A DNA stretch of 64,000 bases from assembly GCA_021234155.1 (NCBI GenBank), contig JAJEKV010000075.1, positions 4,792,230 to 4,856,229 of the forward strand, written 5' to 3'. The notes beneath the pieces were generated by a model, which ran no database searches, had not been told where the DNA came from, and saw only the letters and a list, made by a program, of their open reading frames with translations. This document shows positions 35,651-48,109 of the stretch, piece after piece. The stretch is from Isoetes taiwanensis (Eukaryota; Streptophyta; Lycopodiopsida; Isoetales; Isoetaceae). Within the stretch, counting starts at the first letter, position 1. Every line of letters starts with the position of its first letter. The translations under genes and the position numbers were made by a program.

Positions 35651-36660
35651 TGTGGATCTCCTTGAATCTTTTGTCCTTTCATTATATTATTTAATGAAAG
35701 GACAACGTATTCCTTGGTAATAACGTTTAGTTGTCCACTTGGTAACCAAGTTGTCCACTTCCCTTGGTAATAATGTATCGTCTTTTGATGATGTTCCAAG
35801 CATATGTCGTTGTTTTATCAAGCTGGCTTTCGACCGGCGTGGCGTGTGGCCTCGCCAATTTCAAGGTTTGAATTGTTCGATGCAGCGTGTGCTTTGATTG
35901 ATGATCTAGAAACAATTATCGCCGAGACTACTACTTATATTCTTTGTTTCTTCATCGCGTCTCTTCATTCTATCTCTTAGTGCAAGCACCTTCATTAGAC
36001 TCTCTTACATTCATCTCGGGACACTCAAAATGGTCGACACAAAGGCGCAGACGAGGGACACACCATCACCGAAATGCAGTCTCATATTCTTTGGAGGCAA
36101 TCTTAGGCCATGCGAATCGATTTGCATTTGGAGGTACAAAACGAGATGAACCAGATCCGAGCGAGAGAAGTTGGCGCCCAATTCCGCAAGCTCCTCGGGG
36201 GATGGGTTGATAAGGAATGGCGGCGAGGAACAACTTCGAGGGGTGGAGCTGGAGGGCCGCCTCATATCTTTGAAACGCTTTATTCTGACGGGGCAAAGGC
36301 GAAAAAAAGTGCTGAAAATGGAGGGCGTTTGGATGCACAACGTTCCGACCTCCCTTTTAAGAAGCTTTACAAGCAAAGAAGACAATCGCGAAGGTTTGGT
36401 AACCAAGCTCATAAATCCGATGGTCACTCTCTCAAAACTTGGATGGCCCGGTGGATCTGTTCAGTCGAAGTCATATTGATGAGTTCGATCTGGAGGATCT
36501 TATTGAGGTTGAAGTGGGCATAGAGTGAAGCTTTGGTCTTTTCTATTATATGTTGTCTATTATGTAGTATGTTTGTGTTGAATTAGCCATGTCTTGTAAG
36601 ACCTATGTATTTTCTTTATCTAAAAGAATACCAAACATTGGAAAGTAATACCAAAAATCA
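35651..36660. other. unresolved internal transposon DNA
   Basis: Shifted + frames at 36110-36523 and 36171-36479 and a - frame at 36011-36427 overlap; none shows a domain. The + strand around 36060-36190 reads helical charged residues (HLEVQNEMNQIRAREVGAQF), perhaps a relic. Confidence 0.3.
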
Positions 36661-36662
36661 CG

Positions 36663-36705
36663 GACGTCCATAACGACGTCTTTGTGTTAAACGACGTGCC
36701 TTTTT
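36663..36705. repeat. second copy of the subterminal block
   Basis: GTCCATAACGACGTCTTTGT and GTTAAACGACGTGCC repeat the block at about 35565-35610 with few changes. Confidence 0.6.
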
Positions 36706-36756
36706 TTTTATTATAACTATAGTACATAGCCCATACGTTGTAATTATCGTTTGTAT

Positions 36757-36885
36757 ATAGACCTTATGCAGGGGTTGTATACACGTTTACGATTACCAAT
36801 ATCATAGACCTTATCTTTGGGGTTGTATACCGTTAATGCGATTACCATGTATCATAGACCTTATGCAGGGGTTGTATACAATAGA
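36757..36885 (+). repeat. three ~50-bp direct repeats
   Basis: ATAGACCTTAT then GGGGTTGTATAC occurs at 36757, 36804 and 36854 with variable spacers. Confidence 0.85.
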
Positions 36886-36889
36886 GACC

Positions 36890-38760
36890 AAAGTATGAAC
36901 TATGTATGTCCCTAATAACCTTCCCCAGGTTCCTAACCCTTTCCCTTCCCTTTCCCTCGCTGCGGTGTAACCCATGCATCCGGGTTAGGGAGTCAAGAGC
37001 TCACGCTCTTCCCGGCTGATTCTTCCCACCATATGGGGTACCTAGTCATTAGAAAAGTAATTCCACAGGATAATACTCACGGAAGAAGAGCGGACCCAAC
37101 TCCACAAAAATTGTTGTACCGTTGTAGTACACCCTAATAAGGCCATACATATGTCCCTTACAAATTTCATGAATGAACTTCGATATGTATGCATCGAAGA
37201 GAGTGTGCTAAATATCCAAACGAAGAAGAGGCCTCAAGCTGATGTAGCATCTCGTCCGGATAAGGAGGGGTTCAAGCATTCCCCTCATTGCAAGTCTCCT
37301 ATAACATTGGGATGGATTAATTTCCATCGGTGGCTCATGACCACAATCAAATGCAGCTCGAATGAAGTTGATCAACTCCATTGTAAGCTCCTTGGTGGGA
37401 CTGTGGGCGCAACCTCCACTCCAAGAAATGGTCCCATAGCTCATCCATTCCGGGCGCATGAGAACTTAGGGGCATGCTTGCAGGCCTTCCTTCTGGAGGC
37501 CCAGGGAGGATTGGGTCCAATCATTTGCAAAGCAAGCAAGGATCACCGGCCGGAGCTGAAATGCCATATATATTGCCCTAATGGTCCTCCGGCTTCTCCA
37601 GCCCTCCGTCCTCCGTCCTCTGCTCCTCCGGCTCTCCAGCTTTCTCCTCCCTCCTCCTTAAGTGAGCTCCTCACCTGCATACGCCATGACCACTTCTCCT
37701 GATGCATGCCAACGATGCCGCACTGAGGCCATCGCGGGCTCCTGAGCACCCTCGAACCGCCTCCCGCACTGCGAAAAAGGTATAGAGACGAACCTAACCC
37801 AAGAAAGGCCGAAGTTCAAGCAAGCAAGCCATGACAAAGTCGCGCGATAGGGGGCAGAAAGACCCGCCAGACTTCCGGGGCGGGGACCTTCCCTCAATCT
37901 GACGCTCGAATGCCTGAAGAAATGCATGGTGAGCTCTGCTGTGTTTGGCCCAGATGCTAGGAGGATAGGTCCTTTGGGAAGGAAAACATTTGCCCCCTAC
38001 TTTCAAAAAGTTGCACCGCACCAACCCGGGGCATGGGAAGTGCTCGTGTACATGAATTCCTTGGGAAATGCAGACACCACGCCGGGAGGGCTTGGATTCC
38101 ATGCTTTCTGGGAGGCTTGTTCTCGACGGGTGGAGGAACCACGAGCACCTTCGAAAGCTGCGAGGGGATCACCAATCGATGCTGATATATACCCCCAGAT
38201 GTGCACTTGCATCCACTTTGTTTCATGTGTATTTGAATTGTGTATGGGTTTTTATATGAATTTTGTATTTTGAAGGGAATACATATATGATTTTTGTATC
38301 TGAATCTTGCATTTTGAAGGGGAATCTTCACATTTTATGATTAATTAAACATAAAGCGTACTTAACCGTATGTAGGACTGCCCCCGATCGGGCTTGCAAG
38401 CCATAGGTCTATACTAGGCTGCCAATTAACTTGGTATAAATGTCTATGATAACCCCAAGTTGCAATACTAATGTTGCCTAATATGGTTTGTAGTATACAC
38501 AAATTCGCATGCCAAAGTATTTTCTTATTCATATGTGGGAAGAAAATATAATCATAATAAAAAGTAATGAAGGTTCAATCGATGGTAGTCTTCTATCATG
38601 ACAATAGTCTAGCCCCACACCTCTCCCTATTGGATCGCCATCTCTTCTTCACCTTCAAATATGCAGCGGGAGTGAGCCTTACATGGAACTACGAACCACC
38701 ACTGATCTTGCAAAGGATCTGGAACGAAGGTGACCTACAAAACCTCTATTACATTAGTTC
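36890..38760. other. unassigned DNA downstream of the CACTA transposase
   Basis: Open frames occur on both strands (for example + 37151-37702, + 37926-38273, - 37957-38331) but overlap one another and lack recognisable domains. They may contain eroded 3' parts of the CACTA element. Confidence 0.3.
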
Positions 38761-38765
38761 CTTTG

Positions 38766-41700
38766 TTAATGACATATATAAATTTTATTGCATCCAAGTA
38801 AACATACTTGTTCACATTGCTCAACCCTCACGAGTGTGTCTTGACCACGATACCGACGAGTTGAATCTAGTGAATACAGGCCACTCAGATCTTTGCATAT
38901 CGTGGCATGAGCACCAGTACACACAAGATCAAACCATTCGGCATCAAACAACATTGTTTTGAATGCACTACCGACATCAACCTCCATGATAGTCTTTATA
39001 GTACCAATCCATTCCAACATTGCCTCGATTGGGTTTGGGTCTGCACTACCACCATCGGCAACCGTACTAAACTTTCCTGATATACCACAATCATAAGTGC
39101 GTTTGCCATGATCCACACTTTGTCGTCGAAAGTGAGCACCAGAAGACCATATTGATGCATATGAATTATACTACAAAGTAAAGGAACAAACAAACGAAAC
39201 TCGTGAATTATATGCTACTAAGTTGCACTTACAAATAGTGACACGCCTTTAGCATATGCAAATTCTTCGCTAGAAATAGCTTCGCCACGTTGCCTTGCCA
39301 TCTCTAGTTGTTCGAGCAGCCATTTATTGTTTATCTCACTTGGCATGACCCCTAGATGATCTGGAAGTGGTTGTTTGCGATTCTTTTGTCGATAGCGTCT
39401 TCTCTCCTCATCTCTCTTTATTTTTTCTTCCTCGTATTTCTTTATCCATTTCTCCATGGGAGTGGAGTTGTAGATGAGAAACTTATTGACTTTTGCCATT
39501 CTTCTAGTGTGAACAATTTCATTTGTGGTCTTCCTTGAGAACTTCTCCAATCATAGTTGGAGTGTCTTCATCGGTCCATAATCGTGGAGCATTGGGGTGT
39601 AGATCGCCAAGAACTTCGGTGACATAGAATAATGACTCTCGTGCTAACCAACCCCTCGGCCATGCAACCCCTCTCGCCTTGCCTTCGACGTCACGAAGTC
39701 CTTGGGGACCTTCGGAAGCGTTCTATAAAACATCCATCTAGGATTTGTTGTGCCAAGCAAGCTCTACTTCGTCCACTAAATGCACTAGTAAGTGAGTTTG
39801 TATGTCCAGAAAACTTGTTGGGAATTCTTTCTCGAGCCAACAACATGCCTCAACGATCTTAGTTCGCATGTCCGCAATTTCATTTGTCGGTATCTCCTTC
39901 CTTGTAATCCATCTAAATATCATTTAAGAAAGAAAAAAGTTAAGTGAGAGTTCAGCATCGAGTGTTTTCTAAATCTGTACGAACCTGGAAAACTCTGATA
40001 GGAGACATATTGCACGTAGTGGACCGTCGGCGACCCCCTCGAACAATAGGCATAACAAAAGCGCAACATCTTATGCCAATCATGAGATTTCAACCCGCTT
40101 AACTCCCCCTTCCGTTAGAGAAACAATTACGCAACGAATGCATATATCCCGTCGGAGTCTTTATTGCCTTGATCGCTTCTCGAACGGGTTTCATACATTT
40201 TCTAGGCACGATCCAATCCATTTGTGGCCTTGTTCCTTCTTCGACATTTAGCCATGCCTTAGATTTTGATCCGACTTCTTGTAGATCTTCTCGTCTTTGC
40301 ATCTCGTGTCCCACGTCCGGTGACATGCCTCCAAATAGGCGCCAAACATTTTTAAAGATGTGCATGGGATCAAGAAGATGATGGATCTTCAATTACGTCC
40401 AATAGGGTAGAAGGATGCTTTCCACTTCATTCCCTTAACCTTATTTCCTTCCAGCGGCATCCCACATGTTACCCCAATCTCTCATTGTCAACCTTTTGGG
40501 AGGCTCTTGATTGCAATATTTTTTCTCTTGGACCTATGTATCAAGTCGATTTTCCATTGGCGGATATCTCTTGAAGTTTGCATAGACATTTTTTTGCAAT
40601 GCCGTTGTGCCGGGAGAGTTCAACTGTTCAAACCCACACAAGTGACATGCCGCATATCCGGACACTTGGAGTCGGAGAGTTCATACAAACCGGGCCAATC
40701 GCTTTCGTTGTCCACATTAAGATTGCTCTCAAGGTAAATCTTCGTTCAGCACGAAGTTCTCTTGAGACATCGTAAACTTCAATACCTTCACTCCACAATG
40801 TCAAAAGCTCATCAATAACTATTTTCAGATACGGATCTAGACTTTCCAGCTTCTTCGGTCCTGGAACTAATAGTACCACCATTAAATGGCTAGTCTTCAT
40901 GAGTAACCACGATGGTAAATTATAGTTGATCAACATTACTGGCCAGGTTGACCACGCGGCCGATTGACGTCCATAAGGATTAATACCATCCGTTGCCAAC
41001 CCTAATCTGAGATTTCGTGGCTCTCTTCCAAATTCCGGCCATGTTTCATCAATATGCTTCCATTGCTTGCAGTCACTAACTACGCGGAGTACATTGTCAC
41101 TCGACGCATTAGCGGCACACCAACCCATGAGCGAAGCTAGAGATTCACATCGAAACAATAGCCTTATGCGAGGGATCAATGGAAAGTAGCGAACCACCTT
41201 CATCGGGACGGTCTTTCCCTTGGCATCTGCGCTATACCTAGAGGCACCACATTTAGGGCATGTTTCTGTGTTCTTGTAGATGTCATTCGGATAATATACC
41301 ATGCAATCATTTGGACAAGCGTGAATCTTATGGTAGCCTAAACCAGTAGCTGCCAATATATTTTTTATTTCATTGCGACTTTTGGGCATAGTGTTCCCTT
41401 GTGGGAGTATTTTCTCTTGCAATAACCTGCATAAAACAGACCTTTACGTATACATTCAACTACAAATTCAATAAGTCAAGTGATTGCAATTGTACTTACT
41501 CTAACAAAGCCGTAACACTGGCATTGCTCCATTTGAATTTGGCTTGAAGGTTTAATATCAATAAAGATGTCGCCAATCTAGATATGCTTGCACCTGGATA
41601 TAATGCTTTATGCGCCTCCTCCAATAAAACGTGATCTTCATGACCATCGTTAGGAGTATTTATATCGTCATCTAGGTCATTGTCGAAGATTGGGCCAAAT

Positions 41701-41873
41701 GCATCTAACATGTCGGCTATGGGTTCCTCAACTTCCATGAAGTCGTCCACAGGGGCATTGTCGTCATCTTCATCATCGTATTCCTGTTCATCTTCATTAT
41801 TGTACTCTTCATTATGCGTTGTACCCATGTTTGTACCATACTGCTCAATGTATTCTAATTCTGCTATCCGCAA
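38766..41873 (-). pseudogene. CACTA (En/Spm) Tnp2-type transposase, partly intact
   Basis: Cuts and joins CACTA transposon ends. Reading leftward: an acidic N-terminus, then EEAHKALYPGASISRLATSL (41600) ending LLE at a GTAAGT donor. A 73-bp intron (41427-41499) joins it in frame to LLQEKILP, KIHACPNDCMVYY, CPKCGASRY, MGWCAANASSDNVLR, WPEFGREPRNLRLGLATDGI and STWPVMLINYNLP (the Transposase_21 domain, 40628-41422). A frameshift near 40690 leads to DWPGLYELSDSKC, and other frames give LNSPGTTALQKNVYANFKRY and GLKSHDWHKML (40090). Next come ACCWLEKEFPTSFLDIQTHL (39850, DUF4218-like), MEKWIKKYEEEK (39450) and a DUF4216-like end with FKTMLFDAEWFDL (38960). The order matches plant CACTA transposases. 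Frameshifts make this copy non-functional as it stands. Confidence 0.9.
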
Positions 41874-42083
41874 TGACTTTTGATGTCGCCAATTCCGTAC
41901 GCTTGGATGTTACCCTGCACGTCAGATTAAACGAAATATATACGTGATTGATACATGCATTGAGAGCCCGTGTTTGTTAAATTGAAAGCATCTAATAACT
42001 TTCGAAATATAAAATTTTATGTCATAATCAAAGCATATATTGAAGATATAATACACATTTATCTTCAATATGTGCAATCTCAT

Positions 42084-42382
42084 TCCAAGAGAAGAAGAAT
42101 TCGAAGAATTCGAAGAATAAAAAGAAGAAGAATTCGAAGAAGAAGAAGAAGAAGAAGAAGAAGAAGAAGAAGAAGAAGAAGAAGAAGAAGAAGAAGAAGA
42201 AGAAGAAGAAGAAGAAGAAGAAGAAGAAGAAGAAGAAATGAAGAAGAAGAAGAAGAAGAAGAAAGAAGAAGAAGCCTTAAAATGCAGAAGAAGAAGAAAG
42301 AAGAAGAAGAAGAAGAAGAAATGTCCAAGAAGAATCTTTGAAGAAGAAGAAGAAGAAGAAGGCCATTTTGAAGAAGAAGTTC
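42084..42382 (+). repeat. long GAA tract, left of the tandem array
   Basis: About 34 uninterrupted GAA units at 42136-42237 with imperfect GAA DNA on both sides. Such tracts can form triplex DNA. Open frames here encode only Arg, Glu/Lys or Ser/Leu runs and are not genes. Confidence 0.95.
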
Positions 42383-42429
42383 TATGCGTAGGTTCATGGT
42401 TAAACATACAATGTATGTTTATCTTTGGG

Positions 42430-45400
42430 AGTTAGCCCCATTTTGTTTAACTCAAGCTAGGGTTATCACTAGATTATACAAGATACTCCCTTGTAGGTCA
42501 CATTTATTTTGGCATTACTAGGCCTATACCAACCCGAGGATTTTAAGGTCCATGCTAGACTAATCTTGTACAGACTAGCTAGCTATATCCCACTGCCTTG
42601 CGGCAGCCAAAGTGGAGGACACGTATAGGCTTTTAAGTTCTACCACGTCGGGGATCATCATCGTATAACCCCATAAGAACCAACTCCCAAAGATAAACAT
42701 ACATTGGCAAGGTTTGAACCCTTGACCAAATGCACATTTATTTTGGCATTACTAGGCCTATACCAACTCACCACACATCCGTTGGGCAAAACTTTTGCCT
42801 TACATGCACACTTTGTAGGCAGGATATCTCCCGCCTTAGGAAGTCACGAGTATTTTTTATTTTTGTTTAAGGTCCATGCTAGACTAATCTTGTGCCGGAC
42901 TAGCTAGCTATATCCCAACGCCTTTGCGGCAGCCAAAGTGGAGGACACGTATAGGCTTTTAAGTTCTACCACGTCGGGGATCATCATCGTATAACCCCAG
43001 TAACCAACTCCCAAAGATAAACATACATTGGCAAGGCAGACATACTACCAACATGTGGCATGATATAGCCCCATTTTGTTTAAGGTCCAAGCTAGACTAG
43101 TCTTGTCACTAGAATATCATCTTGTACACATGGGGTTGGTATAGGCCTAGTAAATGCCAAAATAAATGGGGCAGGTACACGCATAAATCGAGAAATGGTC
43201 CAAATTTTTAACGCGTATTTTATTTTTGTTTAAGGTCCATGCTAGACTAATCTTGTACAGACTAGCTAGCTATATCCCACTGCCTTGCGGCAGCCAAAGT
43301 GGAGGACACGTATAGGCTTTTAAGTTCTACCACGTCGGGGATCATCATCGTATAACCCCAGTAACCAACTCCCAAAGATAAACATACATTGGCAAGGTTT
43401 GAACCCTTGACCAAATGCACATTTATTTTGGCATTACTAGGCCTATACCAACTCACCACACATCCGTTGGGCAAAACTTTTTTGCCTTACATGCACACTT
43501 TGTAGCGAGGATATCTCCGCCTTAGGAAGTCCGAGTATTTTTATTTTTGTTTAAGGTCCATGCTAGACTAATCTTATACGGACTAGCTAGCTATATCCCA
43601 ACGCCTTCGCGGGCAAAAAGTGGAGGACACGTATAGGCTTTTAAGTTCTACCACGATCGGGGATCATCATCGTATAACCCCTCAAAACCAACTCCCAAAG
43701 ATAAACATACATTGGCAAGGTTTGAACCCTTGACCAAATGCACATTTTTGTTTTGGTCCATTAGACTAGTCTTGTCACTATACCAACTCACCTTGTACAC
43801 ATCCGGTTGGTATAACTTTTGCCTTAAATGGGGGCACACTTTAAATAGAAATGGTCCATATCTCCACATGGGGTTGGTATAGGCCTAGGAAAATCAGTAT
43901 TTTATTTTTGTTTTAAGGTCCATGCTAGACTAATCTTGTACGGACTAGCTAGCTATATCCCACGCCTTCGCGGCGTAAAGTGGAGGACACGTATAGGCTT
44001 TTAAGTTCTACCACGTCGGGGATCATCATCGTATAACCCCAGTAACCAACTCCCAAAGATAAACATACATTGGCAAGGTTTGAACCCTTGACCAAATGCA
44101 CATTTATTTTGGCATTACTAGGCCTATACCAACTCACCACACATCCAACACATGGGGCAAAACTTTTGCCTTACATGCACACTTTGTAGGCAGGATATCT
44201 CCCGCCTTAGGAAGTCACGAGTATTTTTTATTTTTGTTTAAGGTCCATGCTAGACTAATCTTGTACAGACTAGCTAGCTATATCCCACTGCCTTGCGGCA
44301 GCCAAAGTGGAGGACACGTATAGGCTTTTAAGTTCTACCACGTCGGGGATCATCATCGTATAACCCCAGTAACCAACTCCCAAAGATAAACATACATTGG
44401 CAAGGTTTGAACCCTTGACCAAATGCACATTTATTTTGGCATTACTAGGCCTATACCAACTCACCACACATCCGTTGGGCAAAACTTTTGCCTTACATGC
44501 ACACTTTGTAGGCAGGATATCTCCCGCCTTAGGAAGTCACGAGTATTTTTTATTTTTTGTTTAAGGTCCATGCTAGACTAATCTTGTCTGAGACTAGCTA
44601 GCTATATCCCATGCCTTGCGGCCAAAAGTGGAGGACACGTATAGGCTTTTAAGTTCTACCACGCGTCGGGGATCATCATCATTATAACCCGGTAACCAAC
44701 TCCCAAAGATAAACATACATTGGCAAGGTTGAACCCTTGACCAAATGCACACTTATTTTGGCATTACTTGGTACCAGGCCACCAAATACCAAATAAAACT
44801 TTTGCCTTACATGCAAATCGGGATATCTCATGGTATCTCATTAGGTCCGCGCCGTATTTTTATTTTTGTTTAAGGTCCATGCTAGACTAATCTTGTCATG
44901 CACTTGGACTAATAGCTATATCCCCAACGCCTTACATGGAGGACACGTATAGGCTTTTAAGTTCTACCGTCGGGGATCATCATCAAGTATAACCCAATTA
45001 ACCAACTCCCAAAGATAAACATACATTGGCAAGGTTTGAACCCTTGACCAAATGCACATTTATTTTGGCATTACTAGGCCTATACCAACTCACCACACAT
45101 CCATTGGGCAAAACTTTTGCCTTACATGCACACTTTGTAGGCGGGATATCTCCCGCCTTAGGAAGTCCGAGTATTTTTTTTTTTTGTTTAAGGTCCATGC
45201 TAGACTAATCTTGTACATGGACTAGCTAGCTATATCCCACTTCCTTCGGGCGACCAAAAGTGGAGGACACATATAGGCTTTTAAGTTCTACCACGTCGGG
45301 ATCATCATCGATAACCCCAAGAACCAACTCCCAAAGATAAACATACATTGGCAAGGTTTGAACCCTTGACCAAATGCACATTTATTTTGGCATTACTAGG

Positions 45401-46540
45401 CCTATACCAACTCACCACACATCCGTTGGGCAAAACTTTTTGCCTTACATGCACACTTTGTAGGCGGGATATCTCCCGCCTAGGAAGTCCGCGGTATTTT
45501 TTATTTTTGTTTAAGGTCCATGCTAGACTAATCTTGTCTTGAGACTAGCTAGCTATATCCCACTTCCTTGCGGCAAAAAAGTGGAGGACACGTAGACTAG
45601 GCTTTTAAGTTCTACCACGTCGGGGATCATCATCATTATAACCCGGTAACCAACTCCCAAAGATAAACATACATTGGCAAGGTTTGAACCCTTGACCAAA
45701 TGCACATTTATTTTGGCATTACTAGGCCTATACCAACTCACCACACATCCGTTGGGCAAAACTTTTGCCTTACATGCACACTTTTTGTGGCGAGGATATC
45801 TCCGCCTTAGGAAGTCCGCGAGTATTTTTATTTTTTGTTTAAGGTCCATGCTAGACTAATCTTATGCGGACTAGCTAGCTATATCCCACTGCCAAAAAGT
45901 GGAGGACACGTATAGGCTTTTAAGTTCTACCACGCATTGATCATCATCACATTATAACCCGGTAACCAACTCCCAAAGATAAACATACATTGGCAAGGTT
46001 TGAACCCTTGACCAAATGCACATTTATTTTGGCATTACTAGGCCTATACCAACTCACCACACATCCGTTGGGCAAAACTTTTTGCCTTACATGCACACTT
46101 TGTAGGCGGATATCTCCCGCTTAGGAAGTCCGCGGAGTATTTTTTATTTTTGTTTAAGGTCCATGCTAGACTAATCTTGTACAGACAGCTAGCTATATCC
46201 CATCGCCTTATATGGAGGACATAGGCTTTTAAGTTCTACCACGTTTGGGATCATCATCATTATAACCCCAAGAACCAACTCCCAAAGATAAACATACATT
46301 GGCAAGGTTTGAACCCTTGACCAAATGCACATTTATTTTGGCATTACTAGGCCTATACCAACTCACCATGTTGGGCAAAACTTTTTGCCTTAAATGCACA
46401 CTTTGTACAAAGATATCTCCGCCTTATAAGTCACGAGTATTTTTTATTTTTGTTTAAATCCATGCTAGACTAATCTTATGCGGACTAGCTAAGATATCCC
46501 TTCTTATATGCCTTAGGACTGTTTTAAGTTCTATTTAATC
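42430..46540 (-). repeat. tandem array of ~325-bp tRNA-like units
   Basis: About twelve units, eroding at the right end. On the minus strand each reads CCAACGGATGTGTGGTGAGT then TGGTATAGGCC, and about 40 bases later AAGGGTTCAAACCTTGCC. The first resembles a polymerase III A box and the second a B box inside a T-arm-like hairpin (CAAGG/CCTTG). The rest of the unit holds CTAGCTAGC, TATAGGCTTTTAAGTTCTAC (+ strand) and a T-rich run. The unit looks derived from a tRNA-related SINE amplified in tandem. Repeated 60-70 codon frames in each unit are by-products. GAA tracts flank the array on both sides. Confidence 0.8.
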
Positions 46541-46825
46541 ATTTATGAAACTCCCAGACATTTGAAATAAGATTGCATGTTTATTTTAAATTACTAGGCT
46601 TGCCAACTTTACTATTTTAAATTATGAATACATGAAATATCTCCGCCTTAAAGTTATTTTTTGTTTTAAAATGCTAAAATGTTAAGGAGAAGAAAAACAT
46701 TATGACCATAGGCCTTTAGTTTATAACTAGGAAGGATATTTATGTAACATTTACATCATAGATGGAACTTTATTTTGTAAATGAGCTTAATAAAACATAA
46801 TAATGTGAAGTTTTGATGTAAATAT

Positions 46826-47023
46826 GAAGAAGAAGAAGAAGAAGAAGAAGAAGAAGAAGAAGAAGAAGAAGAAGAAGAAGAAGAAGAAGAAGAAGAAGAA
46901 GAAGAAGAAGAAGAAGAAGAGTTCTCTTAGAAGAAGAAGAAGAAGAAGAAGAAGAAGAAGAAGAAGAAGAAGAAGAAGAAGAAGAAGAAGAAGAAGAAGA
47001 AGAAGAAGAAGAAGAAGAAGAAG
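46826..47023 (+). repeat. two long GAA tracts, right of the tandem array
   Basis: About 31 GAA units (46826-46920), an interruption GTTCTCTTA, then about 31 more (46930-47023). Open frames made of single-residue runs are artefacts. Confidence 0.95.
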
Positions 47024-47040
47024 GGTGCATTCCTGAAGAA

Positions 47041-47345
47041 GAAAATTATATGAGTAATTTGAGTACATCACAAGGCCTCCAAAATTAATTGTTATTGGTC
47101 TTTCACAAATGTTTTTATATAAAACCACTATAATAAAATAATATCACTAAGTGGGTTAATATGTTGAATAACCCATTAGTTACACAATGTGATTCTTACT
47201 CATGGTCTATTATTCTAGTTTATTCCTATAGTTTACTACCATGGTATATAATAGTGGTGAGTATGTTCAATTTTATACCATATTTTTTATAGTGCTTTAT
47301 TGCTATGTTTTAATACGTGCCTAGGACCTAAACTGTTAGTGATTT
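47041..47345. other. AT-rich spacer
   Basis: Nothing recognised. Confidence 0.4.
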
Positions 47346-47346
47346 T

Positions 47347-47556
47347 AATGAAGTTGGCTACATCCTTTTATTTGAACCATTGTTGTTCGATACAATAAGA
47401 TGGTTCAACTTTTTATTAAAAATATATGGGCTAACCTATGATGGTTTTCCAATGAAGTTGGCTACATCCTTTTATTTGAACCATTGTTGTTCGATACAAT
47501 AAGATGGTTCAACTTTTTATTTAAAAATATATGGGCTAACCTATGATGGTTTTCCA
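47347..47556 (+). repeat. tandem pair, 104-bp period
   Basis: AATGAAGTTGGCTACATCC begins both copies (47347 and 47451). Each contains an inverted pair TTGAACCAT...ATGGTTCAA. Confidence 0.9.
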
Positions 47557-47925
47557 TAAAGATAATGAAGGCGACCTATTTGGTATTATCCACAAAGGGT
47601 TGATGTTTTAGACAATGCAATCAATATTAGTTTACTAAACGTAATCTGCATATTTAAGTTGAAAACCATTGCCATTTATAATGCTTAAATGTGCCGATGG
47701 TGTTATTAATTTCCAATAACTAGTTATAGCTTCTCATCAAATTTCTCCATATTTTTATTTGGAATTTAAGAGTGGTTTACACAAGAAATTAAAAAATGTT
47801 TATTCAACATCTCATTTGCTATTTTGAGATGAAAAGAAAGAGAATTTGTATAAAGCATAATGTATTGGTGGTTTGTTAGAACGATATTGCTGGTCTATGA
47901 AATATTGTGACGCTTATATACCAAA

Positions 47926-47942
47926 CAGGGATTTGAACCCTG
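47926..47942 (-). other. tRNA T-arm-like hairpin (SINE or tRNA relic)
   Basis: On the minus strand CAGGG-TTCAAAT-CCCTG is a perfect T-arm with the canonical 7-base loop. No acceptor or D arm can be assembled around it, so it is not a tRNA gene. Probably a relic of a tRNA-derived SINE head. Confidence 0.5.
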
Positions 47943-48109
47943 GTATTCCACCCAATAATAAGAACTTTGAACTTTCTAAAAAGATACATTATTGTTGAAG
48001 AACCTTAAGAGCACAAGATTCTATGCAAAATGAGCTGTCATGTGTTCCATTTTTTTTTTTACCACATGGTTTCAACATCAAAATTCTAGATAGCAGAGAT
48101 AAGCATTAA

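Noticed and set aside
37151-38331. Open frames of 100-180 codons on both strands
   Set aside because: They overlap each other, lack recognisable motifs and have no splice or start context.
41922-42435. Long open frames of Ser/Leu, Arg or Glu/Lys runs
   Set aside because: They are translations of the GAA microsatellite in different frames.
43262-45859. Series of near-identical 60-98 codon frames
   Set aside because: Each is the same frame of the ~325-bp tandem unit; no sign of selection as protein.
42660-46350. Repeated GGTTTGAACCC sites as tRNA genes
   Set aside because: Only A-box- and T-arm-like pieces are present; no full cloverleaf or acceptor stem can be built.
46770-47128. Open frames of poly-Lys, poly-Arg, poly-Leu, poly-Phe and poly-Ser
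   Set aside because: Again products of GAA tracts; no conserved residues outside them.
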